Below, piece by piece: positions 51,488 to 64,000 of a DNA stretch of 64,000 nucleotides. The notes beneath the pieces were generated by a model. That model did not search any database, was not told the origin of the DNA, and worked only from the letters and a program-made list of their open reading frames with translations. The position numbers and the translations under genes were made by a program. Position 1 is the stretch's first letter. The number at the start of each line of letters is the position of its first letter. Location of the stretch: the NCBI GenBank assembly GCA_963678675.1, contig OY783199.1, positions 1,929,501 to 1,993,500 of the forward strand, given 5' to 3'. This stretch comes from Xiphydria camelus. Lineage: Eukaryota > Arthropoda > Insecta > Hymenoptera > Xiphydriidae.

Positions 51488-52110
51488 CATAAATGCCATT
51501 TTTCTTTCCCGAGGGAGGCGCGCTATTTTTCCACCCGCCCCCTTGGACACGCGTACCCGCGTACGTACCGTCGACGGATCGAAGGCCGATTCGCGCGATC
51601 GCGTGCGACGTAATCGCACGGCCTAAAAGAGACGAACGTTCCTCGGTAACAACGCGACGCGTCACCACCAGCGGCGAACGCGTGTGTCGCACGCGTGTAT
51701 CCGCTCTCTACCCGAATTCGGCCTACATTCGGAATCGTCGTCAACCGAGTGTCGTTGGACGACGCGAAACATTCTGTTGCGAAGTTTGAATCTCCCGTGA
51801 AATAGCGATTCCGTTAAGCGTTCGCGCATCCGACCGGAATAATTGACATTTCCGAAAGTTTTCCGATAAATGTTTTCATCGGTAAGCGGGTACCTGACAC
51901 CGCGCGGCGGTGGTCATTTATCGTCGACAAACACAGCCCCCCTCGGTACACTCGCTTCCGTCATTATCGTTATCGCTCGCTAAACGCGCGAGGAACCGCG
52001 GTGATGCGTTCTTCCCGTTTTCCCGCTCCTCGTCGCGAGCCGCGACTGTTTAGGATGCGTCAGAGTCGCGCAAAATACCGGTAAAGACGTGTAGTACATC
52101 CGCGTGTAAG

Positions 52111-52503
52111 CATATCGTCGGTCTTATCACGTAAGGGCGTATCTCAGAAAATTGGAAAACTGAGTTAAGACCGCCAATAGGTTGCTCTTAAGCTTTATAT
52201 TTTTATCTCACGACCCGGCGTACCTCGACATTTTATACTTTTGCTCCCCATATGTATTTTTCGTCGTATCTCAAAATAATCAAAATTTAAATCTCACGTA
52301 GAGTAATCCTAACTTAGGATAGGCGCGTACGTGTGATTTAAAAGGCATTCAATCGCATGATTTTATACATAAAAAAAATCACCAAGCCATCAAAATAATT
52401 GCGGGACTTATTCACAATGAGAAATCGTAAAATATTTAAAATCACTCTCCTGAGAAATCATCAAAACTGAGATACGCCCTTACGTGATAACACCGACGAT
52501 ATG
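52111..52503. mobile_element. foldback element, 393 bp
   Basis: The end CATATCGTCGGTCTTATCAC, followed by GTAAGGGCGTATCTCAG, is mirrored at the right with one small insertion. The middle (about 300 bases) is A/T-rich and largely non-pairing. Confidence 0.65.
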
Positions 52504-52723
52504 TATGTCGATGGCCCGATCGATCGAAACGAACGACACACCACCGAACTCGTGGCTTCCGCCGTAGTCGCAGACCGAATTCTCGGTCCCTCTTTATTCG
52601 CAACGCGTGCGTTTTCTCACGCGGGTAGGTATATAGGGTGCGCGAAGCACGCGAAGGCATTCTCATATTCCGTTGCTCGAGAAGTTTCCGAGTGAAGCGG
52701 AAAAACGACGTACGACGTGAGGT

Positions 52724-52746
52724 GCGCGCGCGCGCGCGCGCGCGCG
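52724..52746. repeat. (GC)n run
   Basis: About 11 alternating GC units, a potential Z-DNA-forming tract. Confidence 0.9.
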
Positions 52747-53599
52747 TAATCCAATCTTTGCGAAAGCTCGATCAGATCCGCTTCGTTCCCACGGGCCTCG
52801 CGCGTACGACTGCATTCAGCGACGCGCGTCGCGAAAGACACGCGCTCTGTCGATAACGCGGCGCAACGGCGTTGTAACCGTAGAGGCAGCGACGGTACGC
52901 CAGTCCGTTCCGTTTCGTCGGGGAACCCGGAGCGACGGCCCCCTGTAAACTAATGGACAATCAGGTACGAGGAGTATGCATGTATACATAGAGATACACG
53001 TATAGAAGTCGATGTCGGTATAGAAACGACGAGTCGGTTCATCGAAGTCGCTCGATGCCGATTTTAATGACGAGTGTATTTTTCATGAAAACGAATTAGC
53101 AGCGAGAGAGCGCAGGAATTATTTATTTGGGAATCGCGACGACGAAACGGAAACGGTACGACGTCTGGTGTCCCTCGCGACTCCTTCTGTACGAAGTCAA
53201 TGTAGATTGTAAACGGATAGATCTTAAATGCATCGTAACGAATCTATAAACTGTACATATAGCCGTACGAATCTGTACCTATATACATACATATACATAG
53301 GTGTAATATTATATAGGTATATCGCGAACCCCCGTGCTCGCATCGCTCTCGCCGTTTCTTCATCGCGGGGAATGGCGCTCTGTGCGTTTCGCGTCTCGAG
53401 AATCACCACCTGTGCGCCGTTGCCGCGCGAACAGAGGCTCCATCGTGTCGTCTTCCCGAATCTATCGGACCGCGATTTTTTCGATCGTGTGCTAGACCGT
53501 CTCAGGTATTCACGTGATTTTCTGATTTCAATGAAAAAATTTGACCCTCGCCTCGTCGCCGCGAGCTAGGATTTCAGTTGCGCGTTGGAGAGACGCGCG

Positions 53600-53980
53600 T
53601 AGGGTAGGTGTACCAGTTATAGCCACGTTTAAGGATTTTTCAAATGTCACGCCTTGTATTTTGTAAAGAATTAACATATCGTTACCATTTCATGGTGCTA
53701 AATGATAGATTGTATGGTTTTCTTGCAGCAATTCGTGAAACAAAAATATAACGATCTTTCCGTAAAATGAAAAAAAAAAACCATAAAAAGGAAAAACGGC
53801 CGATTTTCCCTATTATAGCCACTCATCGCCATTAATAACCAGGTGTATGTATTTGTGTCGCGTCAGCTTATACTGTTTGATCAGCGATCTTAAACCTGAA
53901 AAAAGGAGGCAATTTAAAGCACATATCTCAGTTATAAGACACAAATCTGGGAAGTGGCTGTAACTGGTACGCCTATCCTA
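53600..53980. mobile_element. terminal-inverted-repeat element, 381 bp
   Basis: The ends TAGGGTAGGTGTACCAGTTA and the mirrored right end (TACGCCTATCCTA) pair over about 26 bases with few changes. The interior is A-rich without a reading frame. Confidence 0.6.
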
Positions 53981-55507
53981 CACCTTCGACATACACACCT
54001 GCGAGTACGTCGAAGCAGCCGCGCGGGTGGTGAGACGCACGAGAAGAGTCCGTGCGGATTCCGCGCAAATATTTGCGCACGGATCGCCGACCCCGAGCCA
54101 CGTGCTGCGCGGAAAGCTCTCGCCTTGTCGCGTCCGTTTTCCGACGAAGCACGTCCCCGGGGCGCGCTTGGATAAATTAATACATTTTATATTCCCGCGC
54201 CTTCCCCGTCGCGTTCCCCCCATTTCCACTCACTCGCTCACTCATTCGATCCGCATTCGCGTACGCGCGTACTCATCCCCCTGCCCACCTTATAGACACA
54301 CATGCACATACATGTACGACACGTTATGCCTACTCATACATATATACACACACGTACGCATGTACCTATACGTACGACAACCTATCCTGCAATCGGTACA
54401 CAGGATGACGCGACATATTTTTTCTATCGTTCCTTCGCACGAACACACGTGAACGGTCGGGACCACTTTGCGATTAACGCCACGTACAATAACTCAGTCA
54501 ATTATCGACCGATCGTATACCGATTTCAACACGCGGGTGCGCTTTGGACCGAGCGGGAGAGTATCGCGATTCGAGATTCGGAGTCCGAGTAAAGAGATTC
54601 GTGGGACCCCCGATCGCGATAAACGTTTGCCGCGATATCACCGCAAAGAAATGCGTCTTGCTCGCGAATACAATCGTAATTATCGCCAGGGAATTCCAGT
54701 AGTTAAATCCGGACATGTGCGAGTCGAGGAATGTATCACTCTTTCGGATTTCACCAGACACCGCACAAGTACCCACACGAGCATATCTGCTGCAACTATC
54801 GCGATCTCCTCGCGCTGCACCCACCCTCGCCTCGGATCGGTATAATATGCATGCATGCGTGTATTTCTCGCAAGATTTATCGCATCCGACCACCAGTCGA
54901 ACAGCGGCGCGCTGTCGACGACGGTAGCACGCAATGGTGTTTGGAGACTGCCGCGGAAATAAACATTTTCAGATCCGTGGAATGTTCCGCGGATGGGAAT
55001 AGCTCGCGAATCTGTGGAATCCGATCCGACGGCGAATAGGCGCATCGCGCGCTCGCCTCGCTGCGGTATACCGCGACGAGATAATCTCGCTCGATGGATT
55101 TGCTTTTTGCCGAGACCGAAATCGACAAAGACACGAAAAAATGAAGAAAAATGCCAGATATTGCGTTGAATGTTGTTAGATCGTACAGATATTATAAATG
55201 TTACCCCGTTGTACGTAATTAATCCGATGCTACGTAGGGTACGGGAGGCGAATGTAGTTACCGTCAATAAATGATGTGAGGATTACCGCGAGGGTTGCGC
55301 GTAGGTGCGCGTCCCCGTTGCCTTCCCCGTTTCCTTCGTTTTCACCTCGATGCCGATCGACGAGTTTCGTATCGTTTTACCATCGTATCGCGCGCGAAAG
55401 GAAGGGAAGGCATCCGCAGACGCGGTGGCCCTCGCGCACGCGGTGTGCCATTCTTCGACCGCGCCGCTGAATCGGTACGGACCCGTGCGTGCACACGAAT
55501 GTGCATA

Positions 55508-55997
55508 AAGCTAGGAACGCACGGAGAGCTATACTATAATATATATTATAGCTTCCTGGTGAAATATCGCTCGAGCCAGCGTTATAGGGCATGTAAAAAT
55601 ATATCGCTCGGATATAGCTATAGATATATCGTCGGTCGGCTAAATGTGTTAACCTGCTAACTCCATATTTTACGATTTTAAGATGTTTTGATACTCGGCA
55701 ACTTTATGGCTAGACTGGACTAAATAATTTACATACATTTTATTTAAAAAAAAAGGTTAGACGAATACTGACAACTATTGTGTTAAAATCCGTTGTCATA
55801 TAAGAACTTTTGTATTGATCAAGACAGTTTTATTCTCGCTTCTGAAAATCTGACTACATGTGAGTTGGCAGGTTAACATATTTAGCCGACGATATTATAG
55901 TTCAGTACATTTTTTATCTCAATCGTTATAATGTCGAGCGATATTTTTGTAGTAATATATATTATACCTAGTATAGCTCTCCGTGCGTTCCTAGCTT
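55508..55997. mobile_element. foldback element, 490 bp
   Basis: The ends AAGCTAGGAACGCACGGAGA and the mirrored right end pair closely. A second strong pair occurs inside: TCGGCTAAATGTGTTAACCT at about 55636 against AGGTTAACATATTTAGCCGA at about 55869. The middle (55663-55862) is not complementary. Confidence 0.72.
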
Positions 55998-57113
55998 CAA
56001 AGTCGCGGGTCGGAGATGGTAAGAGAGCGCGGGCGAAGAGCTCGATTCTCCCGTGTCGTTTCACGCGATTCAGTGCGTGCAAACCGTGCAAGTAGGTCGT
56101 CCCCGTTCTAGACAGGCCCGCGGCTGGGCGAGATCGTTCATCTTCGCGCGATATTCCTCAAATAATATACGAGGTCTGCGAGGAAACTCGCGGCCGTAAC
56201 GGCGTTCTCCACCGGTGATTCCTGGCGGCAAATGTCGTCTCGGTGGCCTGGCGCGCGGTGCGAGCGTTACGAGCCATAAAAAATCTCGCGTCGTCGACGT
56301 TGCGATCACACGGCTGCGCCTAGGTCCCCGGGGAAATTCGAGGACGTCTCAACGCGGCTGTGAAATAGTCGCGTGAATTAAGCGAGGAGACCCAATCGCG
56401 AGCTTATCGTTAAGTCAATTGTACTTTATCGCGGAAAACACCGCGTCCTGACTTGATCCGAAAGAAAATAGCTATGAAGCGGTATTGTGTAATCCAATGG
56501 ACGTGCAGCGATACACGGGTATGTATACATATCTGTTATTTATCGTACACGCAACACACGTAGGTACCTTTGCTTCGGCGATTCGATCGGACGGGTGCAA
56601 CGATAATAAATTCCGACCAAGACCGCCGTAGTCGCCGAGAGTAGGTATCGCTGCTTCCTCGAGATATATATTTTATCGAGAGGAGCGATCTAGCCGGATC
56701 TCAATTTCATCCAAACATTGAACCGGTGTTGTTCTTGAGAACAAGTTTAAAGTGCGGAGGATCTTTGTTCTTCTTCTAATCGTCGATAATTCTCTTCTAG
56801 GTGCATGCTAATTTCTGTTTGGCTATACGATATAACGACAGGAAGCGATCGAGCCGTCGGAGATGTGTACATGTAGCTGTGGCACGACCGCGGTAACGAG
56901 GCTCGTGATATTCAAGTCGCCAACGCTGTGTTTAGTCTACGCGTATACCACTACAACAGTAACGACACGGTACGACGCATCTGGCCTGACTTTCGTTTGA
57001 ATATAATTCTAATTTGAAATACCGCTTGTGCAACGAACGCGGTAGATGTTTCGTCGATGCGATTCGAACTCGACGGAAGCTGTCGTTGCATTTCCGTCGA
57101 GCGCAATACGATG

Positions 57114-57176
57114 AGAAGAAGAAGAAGAAGAAGAAGAAGCATTTATTTTGCTCTAGGGCCGCAGAGGCCCTAGAGA
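57114..57176 (-). mobile_element. truncated (CTT)n retroelement-like 3' end, copy 6
   Basis: On the minus strand: hairpin CTCTAGGGCC...GGCCCTAGAGC, AAAATAAATG and a CTT tail. Only the last 60 or so bases remain. Confidence 0.7.
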
Positions 57177-57305
57177 TGAGGATCGAACCGAAGAGCACGC
57201 GTGGAAGACGGATGACGTCGATGTATGTACGTGTACGTATACTCGTTCCGCTTTCATACATTTTAGGAATTACGTTTCGATCGCTCCATAGCTGCTTCAT
57301 CGTGA

Positions 57306-57328
57306 CACACACACACACACACACACAC
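57306..57328. repeat. (CA)n microsatellite
   Basis: Eleven CA units. Confidence 0.92.
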
Positions 57329-60018
57329 GCACGCCCCGATTTAATTATTCTTTCGTTTGCAGGGTCAACTTCCACCACTCGAGTGGAAAAATTCACAAGC
57401 ACTTTTAACGCAGAAAACGACGTCTACGTCAGAGGTGGCAGAACTTGAATTCCTATACTCTCGCCGTATGTACTATCTGTTCGCGCAATGCGGATTACTG
57501 ACGCCTCTCCGCGCGGCTTTCGGCGCTGTCGCCAAGTTCGTTCGTTAACGATTCAAAATTTGGAAGGGTGCACGTGTACGCGAGCCCTCGCAAGCGGATG
57601 ACTTTCGGATGACTTTTTGAAAATTGCCATTCAGTGCTACTCGGACCGTTATCGTCAGCGAGTGGTCTCTTCCTCTAGCTTCAGTTCGACAGGTACCTAC
57701 CTGAAATAATTGAAAGTCGAATGGCGAGACCGTTCGAAAGATCGAACCAGTTTCGACCGATTCACGGCCGCCGGGCTCGTAGCGATTCATAAATTGTACG
57801 AAGCGCTCATGCGTTTGCACGTGGTTCTCGCGGCGCGTGTGCATCGCGGACAAAGTATAGGTATATTGTATACATTGTACGCGATATACACGGGGTAGCC
57901 GCGCGTGGGCCAGGGACGCGCAGGTTTCGAGGCGGATCAAGGTTGACCGATCTGGCCGTGTGCAAGTACACCTACACACGTGACTCGTGTATCCTTCTCG
58001 CTTCTCGCGACTAAATCGAAAGCGCGTATCGCTACCCGTATACGTCGTATACGCACGTCAACGGGGTGTAACGTAGATTTTCACCGATTGCGAGTACGAC
58101 GCGCCGTTCCAGAGACTAAATTCGCGCGCGACCAAACCGCATTCGGAAAAAGTAACCAACAGCTCCTCCAGCTTTCGGCCGGTAGAATTGGACTCGTCGG
58201 ACCTTTCGTCGCCGTACTGCTCTATTCCACCAGGCTCGATGTTTATACCGTGCGCTCTCGTCTTTATAGCTTATCTACGCGCACGAAGCGAGTAAACGGT
58301 CCGCGCGCGCGATCCGCATATCCAATGACGGACCACGTAATTATTATTGGAACGAGATGCGCCGTTATGCATCGACGGGGAATTTTTCTTTTCAATTTTT
58401 TCCCTCCCTCCGAGCAAAATCAGAGTATCGGTAACGTGGCGTGCCCTGCGCGTGAAATCGCTCCGCTCGCTCGTATCTATATTAATCAGTATCGGCAAGT
58501 GGGTCACCGCGCGTGATCGGCAAGTTCGGCTGGATATCCGACGCGACTGTGACAAATCGCGCGGCACGTGCGGCCCCCGTAAGTTGGATTTTACAGAGAA
58601 GACGTTCGTCTGTATATCTACATATTCGATAGCGCGAGATGCAGACGACGAGGTTACCATATTCGTCGGCTCGAGGAGCAATCCATCTCGGACGAAGTCG
58701 TTATTGCGGCAAATTAAATGCCCACCACCCCGAATCTCTCGATACCCGCAAGTATAGAGGAGTGATAATACGGATGCAACGGTGAGCCAATCGCGTCCCT
58801 CTCGAGAGACGTTAACTGCATTTCGCGCGAACGACCAAGTTGTATCGCGCGTCGATCATGCCTATATGTGGAAGATGATCCGATCTATCGGCTTCTCCAC
58901 CGGTCGTTACAATCTCTACAAGCTTTTCGATCGGACGAATCGATCGATCCAAATTAGTGCCGCCAACTCGTTCGCGTGTGGAGGGACTCCGAGGCTGCCG
59001 CGAAGTCTCCGATTATACTCGGGGAAAATTTATCGCCGGTTCCCCTCGCTGTCGGATGGACATCTCAACGCGTGGCACGATTGACGTTTCGAACAAACTG
59101 GGTCGGCACACCGAAAGATTCTCACCGTGCCTCGGGTGGCTCTACTCGTCATCGATTCACCGACGGATCCGAGAATATTTTACGGCCGATAAAATTGCGC
59201 GCTAAAGTTATATATGTAATAACAAGACAGCCGAAACGAAAGTAAAGGAAATTACCGAGGAACCGCGAAGGCGGAGAAACTTCACTGCGCGGCGGTTTCT
59301 TTTGAGAGCGACGAACTGACAAATAACCTAATAACCCTCGAGCAGACGGGAACCCACTCTTTCGCACCGGGGGCCAGCCCGACCTCGGTTCCTTCGCACC
59401 TTTCCGCGCGCGTAAGATCGATTGATTCCGGTAACCGTTCGTCGCCCGCGGGCACTCCGCCGCGCCGCCGGCGTCTTCGAACTACGACGCGACGCGCGCG
59501 CTCGTTCTCGGGTCTCTCCGCGGCCCAGCTGTGGCGGTATCCACCGCGATACTGTTTTTCCCGAAGAAGCTGGTCGAGTGATTCTCGAGCGAGGTGTGTG
59601 GGAATCGTGCGGCCCGCGTTCGATGGTCCACCCCTTCTCTTCTACTTTCCGTAACGGTGGCGCTCCCTTTCGCTCGCGAGAAATTATCATTCGAGATCGC
59701 GCGTGCGATTTAAATTTAATTTGCCCGTACTCGTCGTATACGCGTATTCATCGTACTCGATTGACTGTTTATTATTACGTATTCTCCCTCGCGTCCCCTC
59801 CACCTATCGCTACCCCTGTCGCATCGCTGCGGGAATTACAGGTGTAACTACGTAGGTAGGTATAGCTGGCGTCAAGGTGCCTGATTTTTTGGACTTTCGG
59901 CCCAAGAGGACGTATCAAAAGGCGTACATGTAATTTCAGTGACAATCGCGAGCGATAGACGTGGAATAAAGTTTCGTGACGTATATGACTACGACTACGT
60001 ACGTACATACATACATAC

Positions 60019-61104
60019 ATATGGGGCATTTCACAAGAAAACGACAAAGCGAAACCCATGGGGTCGGGAATTTACATCATATATTTTTTTTCTTAAAGGT
60101 TCTTGAGTTCTCTCAACTGAGGTTGTCAGTTAAGAGTTAAAAAAGGTATAATCTAGCTTCTACTGGAATTACGTAAATTATATAGAAATACAGAGTACTT
60201 CACTCGCTATGGAAAAATTTTATTCCTGCTCCGGATTTCGGTGAAACTCAGCCTATGATCTTTGTGGTGATTTTCGAGGCGCTTAAACGACTCGCCGGGT
60301 ATAATATATAAAGACATAATAAATATAATATATTATACCCGGCGAGTCGTTTAAGCGCCTCGAAAACCACGAGGCACCAACTCCTGGTGGAGCATAGGGC
60401 GCTTGCCTGCGCGGCCGCCCGGGCTGGCTCACCCCGTACCGTCGCCACGCTCGCCGCGAGACACCTGTGACGTCACCTGCCTCGCTTCGGTATCGCTTAC
60501 TTCGTTGCGAGCCGATATGAGACGAGTGATACCGAGGGGAGCCGATTGACGCCACAGTAGAATCTCGGGGTGAGCAAAACCCCCTCGGTATCACTCGTCT
60601 CATATCGGCTCGCAACGAGGTAAGCGATACCGAAGCGGGGCAGGTGACGTCACAGGTCTCTCGCGGCGAGCGTGGCGACGGTGTGGGGTGAGCCAGCCCG
60701 GCCGGCCGCGCAGGCAAGCGCCCTATGCTCCACCAGGAGTTGGTGCCTCGTGGTTTTCGAGGCGCTTAAACGACTCGCCGGGTATAATATATTATATTTA
60801 TTATGTCTTTATATATTATACCCGGCGAGTCGTTTAAGCGCCTCGAAAATCACCCCAAAGATCATAGGCTAAGTTTCACCGAAATCCGGAGCAGCGATAA
60901 AATTTTTCCATAGCGAGTGAGAGAAGTACTCTGTATTTCTATATAATTTACGTAATTCCAGTAGAAGCTAGATTATACCTTTTAACTCTTAACTGACAAC
61001 CTCAGTTGAGAGAACTCAAAAACCTTTAAGAAAAAAAATATATGATGTAAATTCCCGACCCCATGGGTTTCGCTTTGTCGTTTTCTTGTGAAATGCCCCA
61101 TATA
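60019..61104. mobile_element. 1.09-kb palindrome with a hairpin in each arm
   Basis: The left arm (60019-60539) and right arm (60581-61104) are near-identical inverted copies separated by 41 bases. Outer ends start ATATGGGGCATTTCACAAGA. Each arm contains its own hairpin (60271-60367 and 60754-60849) with stem TTTTCGAGGCGCTTAAACGA. The same 66-codon open frame occurs in both arms and differs at only three residues. (TACA)n-like sequence lies at both outer edges. Confidence 0.85.
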
Positions 61105-63284
61105 CATACGTATACGTATACCACGGCGCACGAGACTTCCGTCCCTCGCACGGTCCGGCTCATCCGCGGCGGCACAACAGAGTGGTGGTAAGTACGGCCT
61201 CCGATCTACGAACGATCTCTTCGTTTCCCCCAACGAAATACAAATTACCTGAGAAGCGCGTCAGCGCGACGGTTAATCGCTACCAATTTGTCACCATGAA
61301 TAATCGATGATACGTTTCGTATTAACGGCGACGACGCCGCCGTATACCACGTACACCGCGTGGTCGGACGAGATAAAAACCGTCACCGCGCTGCGAGTTC
61401 TCACGCGCCGCCCGCGCCTCGTTGCACAGCCGACGATCGATGCATCCGATGAAAGAGCTCGTTGAAGAATTATCGTCGCTACACACTCGCGCCGGCTCTG
61501 TACCGTGGATGATGCATGATCCCTATGGAACGGGAGCGCGAGTTGCGATCAAATTCAGATCGAATCCGGTCACGTTCGTCGTTAGTACCGATATGCGTGT
61601 GCCCACACGTGTTCGTGACACATTGTAGCGGTGACGGGCGGCGAATGCGGAGTCGAGATAAATGCGTACCCCCCCCCCCCCCTCCATCGGTGCAGGTGGG
61701 ATTTTTTGTATAATCCGCGTATGTACTTTTCGTACGCGCATTATCTCACGAGAGTACGCCGTATTTCCTCTCGTCATTTCTCGTATCGGCAGATATTTCG
61801 TCGACTCGTCGATCAGAGAAGAAAGGGAGAGTAAATTGTCGGTAATATTCGCATGCATATGTATTATATTATATTTCATCCTATCGTCTTCCGCCGACAT
61901 GCGATTTCTTTCGCACATCTATCGGCGGTAGAGCCGATTAGACTCTCAAAATTCGTCACGCGCCATCGTTATCGGGGTTAATTATCTGTCGCGTATTTTC
62001 TCCATAACCGGACGCTCTCCTCGTTAAGTGTTTCGATATTATAGCAGCCCTGATGGGGTCTCGTGAAAACACGATAATTGATGTTGTCGACTCGACTTGC
62101 GACACGGTAAGTACCAGCTCGCGAGTCTGTCACGCTTATCCATATCCTAATCGTGAATGGGAATTAGTGCAGTCGTTGTACTTGTACCTGTGTATTCCTT
62201 AAATTCTTGATGAGCGGTAGAAAGATGTCCGATACCTCCAGTCTGATCAACACATGGTCGCCCGACGCCTCGAAAGTTTCTCGAAATCAATTTGTCGTTC
62301 GAAATCGATATCCCCCGTTGTCGTGATCATTTTTACAAAACTCACCGTCGGAGAGACCGCCCCGAAGTAGATCGACGTAAAATTGTAGCTGTTATGCATG
62401 TGTACGATATAGGGCGATTGGGTAACTGCACAAAACAGATAGAGTGCCATCTGTGGCACGCATCAAGCATTAAGCAGATGCCCGTGGTATAAGCGCTGTT
62501 TACACGTTATTTTGGATAATAATTGAAGTGTTTTACCTATGAGATTTAATCAATATTGCCTCAATTATAATAGAATATGGATTTCAAAGCATTTAAATAA
62601 ATTCTTTCCGTGGAAAATCGTTATCATAAGGTAAGTACAAGCAGCGCCACCAAGCTGGATTTCTTGGCGAAACTTGGATGTACATTCTCTATATGTACAT
62701 GTGTAACACAAACAAAAGCTACGTTTGTGAAGTATCCAATCCCCCTATACGAAAGAGATGAGATCGAAATGACCGTATCGGCCGCCCATGCATACAATGT
62801 ATGTATGCCCATGAATAACCCTGCGATGCGAGAGTCCCTCTCCTTCGAGTCGCCACCGCGCGAAAGCGGTAGGTATCATTTTTTTCTCGCCGCTACCTTT
62901 TCGGGCAACTTCCGACTGATCGTACATCATCGGCGACGGACGGGCGTAATTCACTCGCGCCAGACTTGGCTCGCCTCTAAAATCAATAAAGCGCTTCCGC
63001 TCGCGCTTAACCGCGTGATCATTAATCGAAACCGGTCGACTCTCGGCACCTCGATCGCGCTCTCGAATCCGCTTCGAGGCGATCCGTGCGCTCGGGAGAC
63101 TCCCGCTCGACCGACGAACAATTCGAATCCGCGATCGATCGGATGCGGCGTCTCAGCGTCGTCATTGGCGATGCGCGGGGGCTGCCGGTGTAGCGGGCAC
63201 TTGAAAAGGCCGGGTTATCGCGCGAAACTCGGTTCTTATTCGGAAAAGTCTCGCCGCGCGATGACTTCGGGCGTTTGATTTCTG

Positions 63285-63587
63285 AGAAGAAGAGAAGAAG
63301 CGTTTATTTTGCTCTAGGGCCGCAGAGGCCCTCTGAGAGCACACAAAAGGTCAGAACAAATGAATAACAAAAAAAGCAACTGAGAGAGTAAACGAGTGAA
63401 AAGAGATAAAGTAAATAATAGACAATAGAAGGGCCTAGACTAAGAAAATAAGGTAAATAAAAATTTTGTTACAAAACAAATAACACGGACTAAACTAACA
63501 AAGTAAAGTATACTAAGGGGAAGTAATTGATAGGAATAAGCGCTTAAGAAGTACACAAACGCAAAAACAAGATGCAAAGGAGAAAAG

Positions 63588-63622
<35 letters not shown>
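63285..63622 (-). mobile_element. (CT)n-(CTT)n retroelement-like copy 7
   Basis: Minus-strand copy: (CT)n at 63597-63622, T-rich body with CTTAGTCTAGGCCCTTCTAT, hairpin with GAGGGCC...GGCCCTAGAGC, AAAATAAACG and a short CTT tail. It matches copies 1 and 5 in order and wording. Confidence 0.72.
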
Positions 63623-63626
<4 letters not shown>

Positions 63627-64000
63627 TATTATTTCGAGCGTGGAAGCCCGTCAGGCACGACCGTTGAAAAACAGCTGTGACATCGAAAATAAATATTCGA
63701 AATCCGGGAAATCTACGTTCGATCGGACTGCCTCCTTCTGGATTCGGTTATCCGAACCCCCGCTATCCCGAGATTCGTCATCGAGCGTTAAAGATCATTA
63801 CTCGCGCGGGTATTCGCGGTCAATTGCTCGGCGCGGTGTAGGGACGCGATGATGACCGTGTTTGAGTCTCGCTGGTTGCACCTTCCCCGCCTCCACTCTC
63901 GCCTCGTTATAGCGAATATTAAATTTAGGCGCGCGCGCGAGGGTCGTTTCTCGGCGTCTGATTAATTGGCTCTCCTTACGAGCGCGAGGCTACACGATTA

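Larger units (their letters stand above)
47761..64000 (+). other. 3' flank of acetylcholinesterase, no supported gene
   Basis: After the stop codon I see a CpG-rich stretch (about 47930-48600) with many overlapping open frames, then repeats. The stretch carries foldbacks at 49746, 50393, 51278, 52111, 53600, 55508 and 60019, and two minus-strand retroelement tails at 57114 and 63285. I see nothing definable in 50870-51277, 51490-52110, 52750-53599, 53985-55500, 56000-57110, 57550-60018, 61110-63284 or 63625-64000 apart from simple repeats. A possible terminal exon at 57363 is discussed as a finding. Confidence 0.5.

Noticed and set aside
60248..60872. 66-codon open frame present twice, in opposite orientation
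   Set aside because: Both copies are carried by the arms of the palindrome, so duplication reflects the element and not gene conservation.
62610..63278. 222-codon open frame near the right end
   Set aside because: It starts at GTG rather than ATG, has no recognisable domain, and the translation has patchy, low-information composition.

Overview
The window looks like nuclear DNA of an insect, most probably a hymenopteran such as an ant. Four things point there: long GT-AG introns, abundant CpG, dozens of microsatellites, and a very dense load of short foldback (MITE-like) elements. There are no bacterial-style gene rows, rRNA or CRISPR arrays. The one protein-coding gene I can support is the 3' end of an insect acetylcholinesterase of the Drosophila-Ace (ace-2) type on the + strand.

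Gene layout. Five coding exons lie at 28132-28274, 33646-33798, 43310-43473, 47371-47528 and 47627-47760. Their splice phases join into one open frame of 249 complete codons plus the split first glycine. They carry the catalytic histidine, the two partners of a conserved intrachain disulfide, two N-glycosylation sequons, a probable interchain cysteine and a hydrophobic GPI-anchor tail. The exons with the signal peptide, oxyanion hole, catalytic serine and catalytic glutamate are not visible and should lie upstream of base 1. Positions 1-28131 are therefore best read as one very large intron, and 47761-64000 as 3' flank or UTR.

Repeat landscape. Seventeen elements in three internally unrelated families (A, about 195 bp, ten copies; B, about 215 bp, six copies; C, 263 bp, one copy) share only the terminal inverted repeat CACTGAG plus an A-rich run. 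Sixteen of the 17 are flanked by a matching dinucleotide: 12 TA, 3 TG and 1 CA. A second group of seven retroelement-like copies has the order (CT)n, AT-rich body, small hairpin, AATAAA, (CTT)n; four copies begin exactly at a (CT)n tract. About a dozen single-copy foldbacks make up the rest. They include a 1.09-kb palindrome at 60019-61104 with a further hairpin inside each arm, and a foldback nested inside a B element at 50564-50801.

How the parts interact. Most of these elements sit inside introns or close flanks of the cholinesterase gene. The 143-bp first visible exon has a family A foldback a few hundred bases away on each side, so intron pairing could affect splicing. No other gene is supported; long open frames elsewhere occur in overlapping frames and lack family resemblance.
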